A DNA stretch of 64,000 nt from Argyresthia goedartella. Lineage: Eukaryota; Arthropoda; Insecta; Lepidoptera; Argyresthiidae. Shown one piece after another: positions 1 through 11,345 of this stretch; position 1 is the stretch's first letter, and each line of letters starts with the position of its first letter. The notes beneath the pieces were generated by a model that was given only the letters and a program-made list of their open reading frames with translations, searched no databases and was not told the origin of the DNA. The DNA lies in the NCBI GenBank assembly GCA_949825045.1, contig OX463821.1, forward strand, positions 35,918,486 to 35,982,485. Reading direction: 5' to 3'. The position numbers and the translations under genes were made by a program.

Positions 1-369
1 TTAGTAAGTGAGCAAGCGAGCTAGATTCCCTGTGCGCGAATGAGCGAGACAATTTGCTGCTCGAGCCGCTAGCTGCTAACGGAATGTTGTGCACATCAAT
101 TACTATCACTCTCATCTATTCATAGTTGCGGTTCACTTATTAAGTGTTGTGTGCGATCGCGGGCGGCGACGGCGGCCCTGTAAGGTAGACTATTCGGTCA
201 CTAACGTCTTCGTCACAAATTGTATTGGAATGATTGCATTGAAAATATAAAGACTTAAGTTGGATTTAGGTCAAAAGGAATAATGTCATAATGGCAGTAG
301 TTTGAAGTGTGATTCGTATGCTAATAAGGCACCTTGCATTTGTACTTTTAAACCAAGTAAAAGTACATA
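1..369. other. No gene or repeat recognised
   Basis: I see no credible coding frame, RNA gene or tandem repeat here. The left edge has a somewhat GC-richer stretch near 150-180. The sequence becomes AT-rich before the inverted repeat that starts near 370. Confidence 0.4.
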
Positions 370-840
370 ATGCTCTCATAAAAAAAAAAAAAAATTAAGA
401 TTTTTTAATAAACCCACGACGGTTAAAATGTGCTTGAAAAATGATAAAATAATTGTGAAACCCCCGACTCAAAGAACTTATGCTATGAACTTATAAAAAA
501 ACAAGAAAACCCGTCGGGGGCTGCTATATCTATTTTAAATATAAACAAATAATCAAGTTACTATAAACATGCCAAACTAGTTCATTTAATAGCAAATTCA
601 AGCAAGAAAATTCAATTTTGAAATTACACAGATTCTAAATTATTAATCATAAAATTTGAAAAAAAAACGTAATAGCCCCCGACAGATTTTCTTGTTTTTT
701 CTATTAATTTCATAGCATAAATTCTTTGAGACGGGGGTTTCAAAATTATTTTATCCTTTTTCAAGTAAATATTAACCGCCGTGGGTTTTTTCAAAATTTT
801 TAATTTTGTTTTTTTTTATTTTAAACTTTTTAGAGAGCAA
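370..840. repeat. Long imperfect inverted repeat (foldback or MITE-like element)
   Basis: The segment at about 370-530 is matched in reverse complement by about 665-840, with a spacer of roughly 135 bp. Matching landmarks are the outer TGCTCTC/GAGAGCA, the block CCCACG(A/G)CGGTTAA, the block AAACCCCCG(A/T)CTCAAAGAA, and the inner GTCGGGGGCT. The arms diverge by scattered substitutions and A-run indels. No coding frame lies inside. This looks like a non-autonomous foldback or MITE-type element. I cannot define a target duplication, so the exact ends are uncertain. Confidence 0.75.
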
Positions 841-1015
841 GCATAGGTATTATGTAAATTGTACTTCATATTTATATGTATAATATAGTGTGCTATAGTT
901 TCGGTTTTACCAAATTCTTGTTAAATTTGGTTGTATTTGTAATAGTTTTGGTTGTGTTTGTAATAGTTGTAGCATTATTTCTTGGATGTTTATTTTCATT
1001 TGAATAAGTACTTAC

Positions 1016-1065
1016 CTACTAACCTAACCTAACCTACTTAGGTTAGGTTAGGTTAGGTTAGGTAG
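1016..1065. repeat. Head-to-head telomere-type TTAGG repeats
   Basis: About three CCTAA units (1019-1037) meet five TTAGG units (1038-1062) to form a palindrome. TTAGG is the canonical insect telomere unit. Here it is interstitial and inverted, so it is not a chromosome end. It could come from repair with a telomeric patch or from a mobile element carrying such a motif. Confidence 0.85.
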
Positions 1066-1169
1066 AGTACGATCTTAAGATGGCGTAGTAATTACCGATC
1101 TAGATCAAATAAATCTTTTTAACAGCCCAAATAACAGCATAGCGTTGGAAGAATTAGAGCCATTGAGAG

Positions 1170-1440
1170 AAATAATAATAATAATAATACCTTGGACACA
1201 TTGATCTAGCTCCAAACTGGGATTCCCTGTATCATGGGTACTAGACAACGATACACATACTTATATAGATAAATATTATACTTAGATAGATAAACAACCA
1301 CGACTAGGGTACAAACATCCGTTATCATCAAACATATTTGCCCCCACCGGGACTCGAACCTGGGACCCTTGGTTTCGTAGGCAGAGTCACTGCCGACTCG
1401 GCCATTCGGGTCGTCGAAACTATACGCCGCCGGTCGCAAA
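1170..1440 (-). mobile_element. tRNA-derived SINE
   Basis: Read on the minus strand, a tRNA-like head carries an A box (complement of 1393-1404, TGGCCGAGTCGG) and a B box (complement of 1350-1360, GGTTCGAGTCC). An unrelated body follows, ending in an (ATT)n tail (plus strand 1171-1188). The order of Pol III boxes, body and simple-repeat tail defines a SINE. The folded head does not form a convincing functional tRNA. The 5' end is not sharp, and related sequence may run on to about 1600. Confidence 0.75.
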
Positions 1441-1631
1441 CCGAGGACACAGAAGGAAGGCCATAAAGTAGCCATCGTCTTTTGCTCCCTTTCCCACATA
1501 AAGGAGGCTCGATTTGTCCTCGACTTTTTCCAAATATTTGACAGTGACATGCCACTGTCAAAATTATGGAAAATCGACGACGCGACGCAATGCAGCGCAC
1601 AAGTAAGGCCTCACTGTAATGTTATCAAGAA

Positions 1632-2140
1632 AGTTCTATCAATTTTCTTTAATATTTAGTAGCTAATGTAAACTATATCACTGCAGTGCCCCTTAGAAGA
1701 AAGTTCCATCGAGTTTATTTAATATTTAGTAGCTTATATAAACAATATCACTGCAGTGCCCCCTAGTGAGTTCCTACAGAAACACCTATTTATGAACCCT
1801 CACTAATCAACCACAAACCCCTTACAAAAAAAAACCGCATCAGAATCAAACGAATAGTTTTAGTTTTGCACAAAAAAATATTTACCGCAGCGCCCTCTGG
1901 TGAGTTGTCATCGTAACACCTATCTAAGAACATGCAACAATCAAACCAGTACTCATCACTGAAAAACGGCATCAAAATCGGACTCGTTGTTGTGATTTTG
2001 CACAAATAAATGTTTACTGCAGCGCTCCCTGGTGAGTTGGCACCGTAACACCTATATAAGAACATGCACCAATCAAACCCGAACCTATCACTGAAAACCG
2101 CAACAAAATCGTACTAGTAGTTTTTGAGAAAAATAGCAAC
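1632..2140. repeat. Degenerate tandem repeats, about 70 bp then about 133 bp
   Basis: The motif CTGCAGTGCCCC starts at 1681 and recurs at 1751, 70 bp later, in near-identical context (AATATTTAGTAGC.TA). Longer diverged units then start at 1751, 1885 and 2017 (spacing 134 and 132 bp). Each has the order (C/T)GCAG(C/T)GC.C.CT, GTGAGTT, AACACCTAT, GAACATGCA, CAATCAAAC. No conserved coding frame crosses the units. Confidence 0.7.
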
Positions 2141-2790
2141 ATTGGTTTGCACAAACATCCTCTCACACCAAACGCATATACCATCTCCGTTCCGTCGTCG
2201 TGGGTAATAAATGAAAGACGTAGAAAGCATACCAGAAAACTAAAAGAAGATATTAGAATCAGAAAAATTTATTTTTGCATAATGTATTCGATTGTGTCGG
2301 TGCATTTTTATACCAATATTGCAGGATACATTCGTTCAAAAAACGTTCATCGCATGCTATAACCACGGCATTCGTTGTCAGTAAATAACAGCTCAGCCTC
2401 CATTTTGTCCGCGTCATACAGACACAACATATCACAGAACTGCACTCCTCAAAAACAACAGTAAATAAATAAAAACATATGTAGTACCCGTCGCGCACCG
2501 CACGCTAGTAATCGTACGAGAGAATACATGTAGGTATACATTCAGTTTCATACTACTCAATATCATGGAAATGGTCTCCTTCCAGGCGCAGTACCACTAT
2601 ATTCAGGCAGGCGGTTAGTATTTACAAACAACAAATAATTTATTTACGTGTTCATTTTATCCAAAACAATAAACATTCGGTTTTTACAGATGAGAAAGGA
2701 AACATACAATAGCAGAATGTGTATATGCTGGAGGAATAGCAGAGCGTTCCAAAAATCTCATTCCCTAGAGTTGGCAAGCCGACACTGATA
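2141..2790. other. No gene recognised
   Basis: This is AT-rich sequence with only short open frames, which lack family motifs or codon structure. I see no RNA gene and no clear repeat. Confidence 0.4.
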
Positions 2791-2793
2791 ATA

Positions 2794-2860
2794 AACATGT
2801 ATATGTGTTACCATTGTACTATGCTTTCATATACATGTATATGTGTTACCATTGTACTAG
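2794..2860. repeat. Short direct duplication (about 27 bp, period 38)
   Basis: The string ATGTATATGTGTTACCATTG, followed by TACTA, occurs twice with a short spacer (starting near 2796 and 2834). The repeat gives two overlapping short open frames that I do not consider genes. Confidence 0.75.
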
Positions 2861-4118
2861 GTATGCTGTCATGGCTCAGTGTTTGTGCACAAGCCGTAAA
2901 CGTGAAAACCCCAGCCAACTCATTGATACACAAAATTGTTTTCAGATTTTCGTTAGGAGACAAAAAATCAACAACGAGTCGGTTTTGATTCAGAGATATA
3001 ACGATAGGATACGATAATTATGAGAAAAATCTATCAGATTTGGCAATCAGACTTCTAAAATACATTCTTCAATAGAGTTCCAGCATCATAATCCAAATAT
3101 AACGGACCTGATGTTGTGTTCGAACTCGTGTCTGGTTTTTGTTAATTGCCGACTCATCTGCGAGCGAACTCCACTCACGAATAAACATTACATCTCGAGG
3201 GCAGATGAGGGCGCTCAGCGAGGGGTGAACTTTCGCCAATTAATGAACTTTTGACTCGTAAACAACATCCGTTATGTTATAAGCCATTACAAACACACAC
3301 CCACACGCACACATGCAAATCATAAGTTAATTATTATTTATGTAAATTTATTGTCATTCCCTGGGCACGGATAATGTTTTTGCGAATATTATACAGCGAG
3401 GACGAATTTATTAACATTTTGACCCGTGCCGGGTCGTCTGATCTTTTATTCGAATTAAGCAATCCAATTTTAGTGATAATCACAGGACGTGATTATTTAG
3501 AGATTTTTTTGCGTTCACTTCTTTATATTTATCATCGTATGAATGACACATCTCATCATCACATTCGTACGTAATTTGGAGGATGTTCGATAACGTCCAT
3601 GGCATTTCAGCAGCGAAATCCGCGAGCTAGTCACGTCGCCTGTCACAGTTATAATGATTTGTGGTTGAGGACACCTGCCGTCTCATGAGCACCACGCCCA
3701 CAGATATACTCAATCTCTTTGGGTGTGTGTGTGTGTGTGTGTGCATGTGTGTATGAACCAAACTTAGCTAGATTGCGCGGTTTCCGTTATTATAACTCGT
3801 TGACGAGTTAATGATAACGTGGTAACGTGAGGTAAACTGCTCACAAACATAAGCTGTAACATTATGTTAACGGTGAGAAATAATAATGACATATAACCAG
3901 CCTACTCTCACAGAGTTATTAATAAGGAAAATATGTAACGTAACAGAAGTACATTGAACACCGCAGCAGTACGTCTCAATAATACAATGGTGTTTAAGAA
4001 ATTATGCAATTCTGAATTCCTTTCAAGATATTTTGTTATGTTTAATACTGTTATCTCCTTTTGAAAAAAGGGCTTCCAGCTGTTTAGCCTCTTTAATACC
4101 ACCGCCGTTAGCTTTATT
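2861..4118. other. No gene; two dinucleotide repeats
   Basis: There is a (CA)-rich stretch at about 3290-3312 and a (GT)n run at about 3722-3745. Nothing else is recognisable. The short open frames at 3374-3574 and 3908-4102 have no family features. Confidence 0.4.
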
Positions 4119-4175
4119 AAATTTAAAACCTGTAACGGAAAAGTGGCGTACTTTTCCGTTACAGGTTTTAAATTT
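4119..4175. repeat. Perfect 26-bp hairpin
   Basis: The arm 4119-4144 is exactly reverse-complementary to 4150-4175, with a 5-nt loop (GGCGT). A perfect 26-bp stem in otherwise diverged DNA suggests a recent inverted duplication. No flanking gene ends here, so a transcriptional role is not supported. Confidence 0.85.
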
Positions 4176-4260
4176 TATTACCATGGCATAAGATTCAAAA
4201 TCGCGAACCGTCCCAACTACTCTCGGTTTTTGAGAGGTTACTAAAAATATTGATAGGTTT

Positions 4261-4452
4261 ATGTAGTGTGTCACAGTGCCACACTGGGCTGCATGATGAG
4301 GCTGGCTGACGCTGGCTGAGGAAGATGTAGTGTGTCACAGTGCCACACTGGGCTGCATGATGAGGCTGGCTGACGCTGGCTGAGGAAGATGTAGTGTGTC
4401 ACAGTGCCACACTGGGCTGCATGATGAGGCTGGCTGACGCTGGCTGAGGAAG
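4261..4452. repeat. Exact 3 x 64-bp minisatellite
   Basis: Three head-to-tail units of 64 bp start at 4261, 4325 and 4389 and end at 4452. By eye they are identical. The unit begins ATGTAGTGTGTCACAGTGCC and contains GGCTGGCTGACGCTGGCTGA, so it has internal short repeats of its own. Identity between copies implies recent expansion or gene conversion. Confidence 0.9.
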
Positions 4453-5579
4453 ATGCTGCGAAGATTCATGTCACGTACTAATCTAAGCATATTCCGTTAT
4501 TGCGGACCAATGACATGGCAAACCAAACCAAACGGGCAAGTGTACACTCTATTGCTTACTGGATAGGAATTAAAAGCAGATCTGCTCGGGTGAGAGATTC
4601 CTCATGAATATCGTTATAATTTTAACGTGTTAATAGCGAGCGTCTGCTGAAATATTTGTGGTATGAATATATCTACCCATATCCATACCATAAGAGGATA
4701 TCATTACTTCCTCGTAAAATTTCCAGGTGTTCAAGATTTTCAAACAAATTTTTATTCAAAAGCTGAAATTGAAGTAACAAAAAGGCTCCCTCGGAATGTT
4801 CAGTTACAGGAAACCATCTTGTAATATCGCTAAAAAAAGCGATTACCTCCCTTCGCGAACTTAGAACTAAAATAAAATAATTTACGGCACAAAAACACGC
4901 CTGAAAACAGTGCGAGGGAGGGTCTGTCTGAAGTTGCGTAATTAACGTTTTTATCTGCGGACTCGAACACTGAATAATGTAGAGCGGAGGGCGAACTCGA
5001 ATGTGACTCACGAGACTTGCAGGCGCAGCTCTTAGTGCCGCCAACGCACCGAGGAGCCGAGGCCGGGCTTGCAACCAACCGCGCGGCGCCAACACTATAC
5101 TGCAGCCGATTGATGAGAGCATTTAATAAGCTATATTTACATTACTGCGATGCTCGATTGAGCCATCAAATATTGCATTTGCTTCACGTTATATCACAAA
5201 CATTCAAATTCTTACAAACTTTAAAATATGTAGTTCAATAAATCGGTCATAATAGTTGAAAAGTTAAAAAAAACTTTCAAATTTTACTGAGACCCTTTAC
5301 TGAGAACAAGCAGAGGTAAGCAACAGCCAAGCTGCCTGCATGAACTCGGTTGAATGAGTGGCGGAGACGGAACTGTGACTGTAACGACCATCCATTACGC
5401 CGCGCGGAGTTTCGGGGACGTTTCCTTAACTTGTAATGGCGCTCTTTAAACTCATTTATTGTCGGGTTTGTTCTTTAAAATAGGTTCTTGCCAAACTAAT
5501 TCAGGGAACGATCGATTTTGCGACTGTTTAATTTAACAAAGAGTCCTTAATCCTTGCGAACAGCTTAGTCAGATTATAC
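4453..5579. other. No gene; first copy of a dispersed repeat
   Basis: The segment 4707-4815 is related in direct orientation to 5643-5757. Shared blocks are CGTAA.ATTTCCAGGTG, AAGATTT.CAAAC and ACAAAAAGGCT, then a shared GTTCAGTTAC. The rest has no recognisable gene. The 149-codon minus-strand frame over 4673-5122 crosses this repeat and has no family motifs. Confidence 0.55.
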
Positions 5580-5757
5580 GTAGTGGTGTATACCTACTTA
5601 TACATAGCGGTGTATACCTACTTATACAAAGTGGTGAGTACCACTTATTTCCCCGTAACATTTCCAGGTGCTTAAGATTTCCAAACTACTATTTGTTCAA
5701 CAGCAAATTCAAGCTACAAAAAGGCTTCTCCCTCAGAGTGTTCAGTTACGGGAAGCC
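5578..5757. repeat. About 27-bp tandem units and second copy of a dispersed repeat
   Basis: GTGGTGTATACCTACTTATAC and its variants are repeated about 2.5 times over 5581-5640. The segment 5643-5757 is the diverged partner of 4707-4815, in the same orientation. Neither encodes a recognisable protein. Confidence 0.65.
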
Positions 5758-6786
5758 GAGTCACATAGACTTGCGGCAATACATTATAAATGTTGTAGGA
5801 AACTCGAAACTTAGTAAACGGAGAGTGAATGAGAGTGAATATTTGCTCGATTATTTCAAAAGGCCTTTCACGAAATAGACAAGACCTAAATTTAACACGC
5901 CATTATTCTCTATTTCATATAGAATTGTAAAAAAGAATCAGTGGCATTGAACATTTGTTGCAATAGTTCAGAATAACGCTTCACGTGCTATAATAATAAT
6001 ATCACTCAACAATTCTTGATATTCATGATATAAATTATATATGTACAGAAAAGGCAATACACTTAGTACAGAAAAGTGACAAGTAACATTTTACTGTATG
6101 TTTTTATTTATGCCTCTTTTCATGTAATTTTCTGTGTATTGAATACTTTCCTGCCTGCCTGCTGCGATATTACTACACCGGCCCCCTTCCGTGTTTATAT
6201 ACCATAAATGAGCCTGCACTTAATGCACACTTATCCTTGGCTGGGCGTTGCACTTAACGGGTTAATATTATGAACTATTGCAAAAATGTTGACTGCCACA
6301 CCGCTTCTATTTTACAATATTATATGAAATGGAGTACAGGTGACGAGTATAAACAAATTCAAATGGAATATACCTAGAATGCATAGCATATTATTTACAA
6401 AAACCACTGAAATTTCAAAATTACTGTCAGACATACTAGAAATAAACAAACGGGCAAATGCGAATTGGAATAACACAGAAAGGGTTCTTTACCACCACAC
6501 AAAAAAAAACAATTTGCTCTTAATTGTGCTTCCCTATTTAAACCATAAATTTCATTATATTTTTCCCGTAATATTTTAGTAAAGATTAGATAACGTTTTT
6601 TTGAACTTTACATAAGTTGTTTTTGAAATCTTTTAAGGATTTTAAAAATAGATATTTTTGAAAACCTTGCAACAAGCCGTTTCATTCGACATATCTCATA
6701 ATACAGTGTAAAAACTTATATTTTAATTTGTGATTTGCCCCCCAAAACTGCTCCCCAAACTAAAACTTTATTGTTGTCTACGTAAC
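5758..6786. other. No gene recognised
   Basis: AT-rich sequence. I find no protein family motif, RNA gene or tandem repeat in this stretch. Confidence 0.4.
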
Positions 6787-6801
6787 ACGTTCGTGTTTGA
6801 G

Positions 6802-6833
<32 letters not shown>

Positions 6834-6842
6834 CTCAAACAC

Positions 6843-6880
<38 letters not shown>
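6787..6880. repeat. (TA)n microsatellites within a palindrome
   Basis: CGTGTTTGAGTTA followed by (TA)n is mirrored by TAACTCAAACACG, giving a loop-free palindrome at about 6792-6843. A second (TA)n run follows at 6844-6878. Such sequence extrudes and slips easily, so the length is probably variable. Confidence 0.85.
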
Positions 6881-6957
6881 ATCTTAAAGTGAAGCCTCTC
6901 TTCAAAGAAGCATTTGGTATCTGTCAACTGCCTTCTCTGTCTTTTGCTCTGCCCCTA

Positions 6958-7024
6958 GACAGAGCTATGCGTCGGTCTCTCTTCCTTTTCTAAGTGAAAT
7001 AATAGATTGACGCATAGCTATGTC
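6958..7024. repeat. Short palindromic element, copy 1
   Basis: The left arm 6958-6978 (GACAGAGCTATGCGTCGGTCT) pairs imperfectly with 7004-7024. The spacer is about 25 bp and pyrimidine-rich. A second copy with the same arms and a similar spacer lies at 46871-46939, and a single arm lies at about 57880-57896. This is a dispersed small inverted-repeat family. Confidence 0.7.
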
Positions 7025-8773
7025 CATACTATTGACAGATGTCAAATGCGACTTCTGAAAACAGCTCCACTTTAGTGTTTCAAAACTTAATCGGTCCAGA
7101 ATTTGGTCGTTTAATGCTTATACACAAGGACGGCCAGATACACAAGTGATATATAATGGTTCCGTTTTTCCTTTTTAAGATACGGAACCCTTAAAGTCAA
7201 GCAAATTGCAACACACTGAGTAAAATTATTCAGCGGGGTCGTTGTGATTATTTATTTACGATCTGAAATGGACGGCTCGCTGCGGCGGCGGCGGCGGCCA
7301 TGTGCGGTCATGCTGCCGCGGCCGCTCATCCCTTGCGATGCGATATTCACATTATGTTGTCACGGCAACCGATGTTACACGACAGTTACGTTACACAACC
7401 CGATGTCAATTAACAAACGAGTCGCTTCGTGCGTGTGCGTGTGTGGCGCTCTGTAAGCGATAAGCGAACCAGCGTTCCCTCCGCGATGACTTCTTGTAGG
7501 GTTGTAACAGTTGCTCATGATGCTGATGTTTTATTTAGTAAGTTACTACGCCTATAACTTGCAGCGCTTTCAATTCGACAATAGAGATTCGTTGTTTTTA
7601 TTACTATTTTATTGCGCTACACAAAACTGACCACGACCATTAAAAACCATGTTAAAGCGACTTTGTCGAAAAAGGGATATTACAATGTTCAAGATTACTT
7701 AATGTATGAGGTTAATCCAGCTCAACACAGACCTTGCTGTTAATAATTTTGTAATTATTTATTCCTGCTTATTAATCATAATAATGTTTTTTTTTCATAT
7801 TTGTATTAGTTAAGCACAACCAATTTTTAACAGAGATCTAAAAATCAATCTGTGGCAGTTTCTACGCCCTCCTTCTCCCACAGTGGTTCAATGTAGAGAA
7901 GTGGCAAAAAATTACGATTACTATGTATATGTAAATATCTACAGTAATAAAGACATTTGGAATTTGAATTTGAATTTGACAATTAAATAACTTATTATAG
8001 AAAAAACATGCACAAAGGCGAGCTTGTCTCTAATTTCTTCCAGCAAACTATGGATGAAAAGGAAAGCTTGATAGTAGAACGGGGGAAAACCTGCGTTTAT
8101 AATAAAACTAATTCGCTGTACAAATCATTTGTCGTCTATCAATCTTTTTATTTTGAGTATTAATTGTAGAATTCATCACGTCAATGATATATTAACTTCA
8201 TACAGCGAAGGAGTTTTTTTAGTGATAGTCTTTGATTAAACTCCTCTTTCTACGAGTAACATCCAAATGATAATCGCGAAAACCAAACCCCTTCTTCGTC
8301 TTCCATTACTAAGTGAAAGGTCTCACGCAGTACCTAGTTATTATTTATTTATCACAAAGCAGTCACAGTTGTGTGCACCATCCGTCATACATAACCCACA
8401 CATGACACGACACGGAATGTGACATGACAACCTTCAAATGATAAATATTGCTTTGTGCATTGTGCATCCAATTTATTTGTGTATCGCTATTCTAATATTA
8501 ATAGTTGTACTATTCAGTAAGTAGTTTAATGTGTCTGAGTCTACTAACTTTAATTTATTTCATTGCTCTGTCACTCAGAAAAATTTACGATGAAAGTTTT
8601 CACTCAAGAGACCCTGGCCAGTTGTAATATATTATGAAATATCGGCTTTTCAAAAGTATAAATACTTACATTCGTTCCAATTTTAAATTTCGCGCCAATC
8701 TATACCAGCTTGATGAAACTATCGTATTGCAATGAACAATGATCTGCAACTCGAACATTTTTTTGCGATTGTT
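7025..8773. other. No gene; fragments of dispersed repeats
   Basis: About 7160-7192 pairs GGTTCCGT with ACGGAACCC, a signature seen again at 10,943-11,345. About 7930-7980 ends in ATAAAGACATTTGG followed by (AATTTG)n, the kind of simple-repeat tail that closes LINE 3' ends. About 8013-8056 carries a motif (CAAAGGCGAGCTT.TCTCTAA..TTTCTTCCAGCAAAC) that recurs near 9400 and 43,940. No coding frame is convincing. Confidence 0.5.
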
Positions 8774-10942
8774 TAGAGTTCCGTCCGTAGAGAAACAAGG
8801 AACCCTTATAATTTCGTTAAGTTTGTCTGTCCGTCCGTCACAGCAACTATATGCAGAAACTATTAGGACTACACAGTTGAAACTTAATATGTAGATGTAT
8901 TCTGTGAACCGCTTCTTGATTTTTATACAAAAATTAAAATAATTGAAGGGGGCTCCCCATAGATGGAACTAAACCGCGCAAACTGAATTTCTTGCAGCTA
9001 TAGGTAGAGTGAATTCACTCAACACCAATCAGTCTGTGCCAAGCGCTTGCCGAGCCGTGATACTTTTGATTGCGAGAGTAAGAAACTAAATAATGCCGTC
9101 ATGTGCTCTGCGGTACTGTAAAAACTACACAGTAAAGACACAAAAAAGCCAAGGAAAAACTTTTCATACTTAAGTACCCTTTATTATCAGTAAAATACGC
9201 ATATTCAATAATATTTTGTGAATTACAAAAATCAGCAAAGCGACAGCCATGTTTTCTCTTTGAAAATCAAAGAGTAACAAGATTTTTACATGCAGATGTG
9301 ACATTTCCGAATGCCAACGTGTTATGCACGTCATATTGTGTAATGTAAATTTTTATTGCGCATGAAATTTCACATTACAAACTTATGGAAAAGACATTTT
9401 TAAAGGCAAGCTTTTCTCTAAAAAGACATTTCTTCCAGCAAGCCCAAGATGATAAGTATAATTTAGGATTAAGGATTCATAGCAGTGACAGGTAGACCCT
9501 TGCGCAGAAATACCGCTCATGTTACTACCGCAATGTATTAATGATAATTATCATCTGACGAAAATGTAAAGAATTTATTTATTAAACTGACTGTAACAAC
9601 ATCCCGTCCAATGAAAGAAAAAAATACTTCCCATTAAAATATTGGATATGTGCATATTCTCTTTTAATTTATCCCCAAATACAAATAATAGGTCGCCTGC
9701 GCTTAAAAGTATGCAGCCAGTATAGGCAGGATTCACTCGATAGGTATACTTTTGGGCAAAGATGACTGTTCGTCTCCATACAGAATTTTGGCATGTCGCA
9801 TCTGAACGCAAATATTTTTATATATATGACAAACATCTCGCCCCGCGTGTACCCCTCTCGTCAAGAGGCCGGGCACATATTTTGTTCTAGCTAGCGTCTC
9901 TAGTATTTATACATTATTACTCAAAGACTTTGACTAGCTTTTACGGATAAGTCTTCATCAGCAACCGTGTAGATCCGCCTTACAGTCCTGATTTGGCAAC
10001 GTACGTCTACTTGTTCCCAAGAAAAAACAGCTCAAAGGGTCATCGCCGCAGGAAGCGCTCATGGGTTTCTAGATGGCCATTATATAGGTATCAGTGGCAG
10101 ACTGGAAAAATTGCATCGAAAATTGGGTTAGTCGCATCGCATGAACATTTGTTTAGTTCCTTCAAATGATGTAATTAGAAAAATATTGCCAAATAGATCT
10201 TTTTCATAAAACTTTCTGATCGTCCCACGTACAGTCATTTAAATATATTCAGGGTTTGTTCAAAAGAACTCCAAAGACGAAAACCTTTGATAAGAATAAC
10301 AAACCAACTGCCCTGACAAATTAATTGAAATCTGGACATCGGACTATTGGTAGAGCGCAATAAACTAAGCAAGTAGAAGACCTAGCGCTTATATGGCTTA
10401 GAAAAAGCAAAACCTGCATGGTGCCGACCTGCATGCCTGCTCCGCAGACGAGTGCGGGGTAGGGTGCAGGGAGCGGGGCGACCGGGGACCAGGGGAGGGC
10501 TAGAGCGGTGAACTGACCGCCTCATTAAATCATCGCGGTCTGATAACTCGATGCAGCGATACACCGCGTTATAGGTTACAGGTAGGTGGGGCCGAGGTGC
10601 TACGAGAAGTAAACCCATCCGGGATTTTATATTCCGTGGCTTGAATTATTATTTGAAATTAACTTAAATATAAAATATCAGGTTAGGTGATAAGACCAGC
10701 TGATAAGCAGCAGAAATAAAAACATATCCAAAACACCAACATTAGTGAAGTATAAAAAAAAACTTTTTTTTAATTTTTTATTTATTAACCTTTTTGTAAC
10801 ATGAACAATGACAACTTGTCAAATGTAATTTTAATTAAAATAATTATCTTTGCATTTTCGATCGTTTTTTAAACTACACCGCCTTTGTAAAAAGGCAAGT
10901 ATACGTAAGAAAACGATACATGTTTATTGTTAATAAAATTAT
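8774..10942. other. No gene; repeat fragments and a GC-rich patch
   Basis: The segment 8774-8965 shares features with the repeat at 10,943-11,345: a GTTCCGTCCGT-type edge, TGTCTGTCCGTCCGTCACAG, and GGGGGCTCCC. About 9398-9446 carries the AAGGCAAGCTT..TCTCTAAA / TTTCTTCCAGCAAGC motif. About 10,430-10,570 is markedly GC-rich compared with its surroundings, but I see no gene in it. Confidence 0.45.
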
Positions 10943-11345
10943 AAAAAACCGGTCAAGTGCGAGTCTAAATCGCGCACGAAGGGTTCCGTACCACTGTTCA
11001 ATGGAAGCGATGGTGTGGAGTGAATAGTTTGGATTTTACATAGCAAAATATTGTTTTCAAAGTTATTGGTGCGGTTACTTTCACACTCCATGTACGTAAC
11101 CAGGTGCATCCATAAGTTTGTATGTGGTATTGAAAGAATTGTTGTATGGGAGCCCCCTTAAATATTTCTTTTATCCTGTTTTTTAGTATTTGTTGTTATA
11201 GCGGCAACAGAAATACATAATCTGTGAAAATTTCAACTCTCTAGCTAGCTAGGTTCTTGAGATACAGCCTGGTGACAGACGGACGGACAGCGAAGTCTTA
11301 GTAATAGGGTTCCGTTCTTACCCGTTGGGTACGGAACCCTAAAAA
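10943..11345. repeat. Dispersed lepidopteran-type repeat of about 400 bp
   Basis: The repeat starts AAAAAACCGGTCAAGTGCGA, has GGGTTCCGTACC near its left end, and ends TACGGAACCCTAAAAA. In between it has TATGGGAGCCCCCTTAA and GACAGACGGACGGACAGCGA. The same blocks appear in broken form near 7160 and 8774. I recognise this as a very common repeat in moth and butterfly sequence but cannot give a secure family name. It is non-coding. Confidence 0.6.

Noticed and set aside
1330..1440. tRNA gene
   Set aside because: The Pol III boxes are present, but the acceptor stem and anticodon arm do not form a proper tRNA, and the sequence continues into a SINE body with a simple-repeat tail.
1206..1600. Two minus-strand open frames of 90-114 codons
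   Set aside because: Both overlap the SINE head and body; SINEs do not code.
4673..5241. 149-codon minus-strand frame and opposite 74-codon frame
   Set aside because: They overlap a non-coding dispersed repeat, and neither shows a domain, splice structure or conservation that I can see.
7244..7456. 70-codon open frame with Arg run
   Set aside because: It is driven by a short GGC-type repeat, has no motifs, and no neighbouring gene structure.
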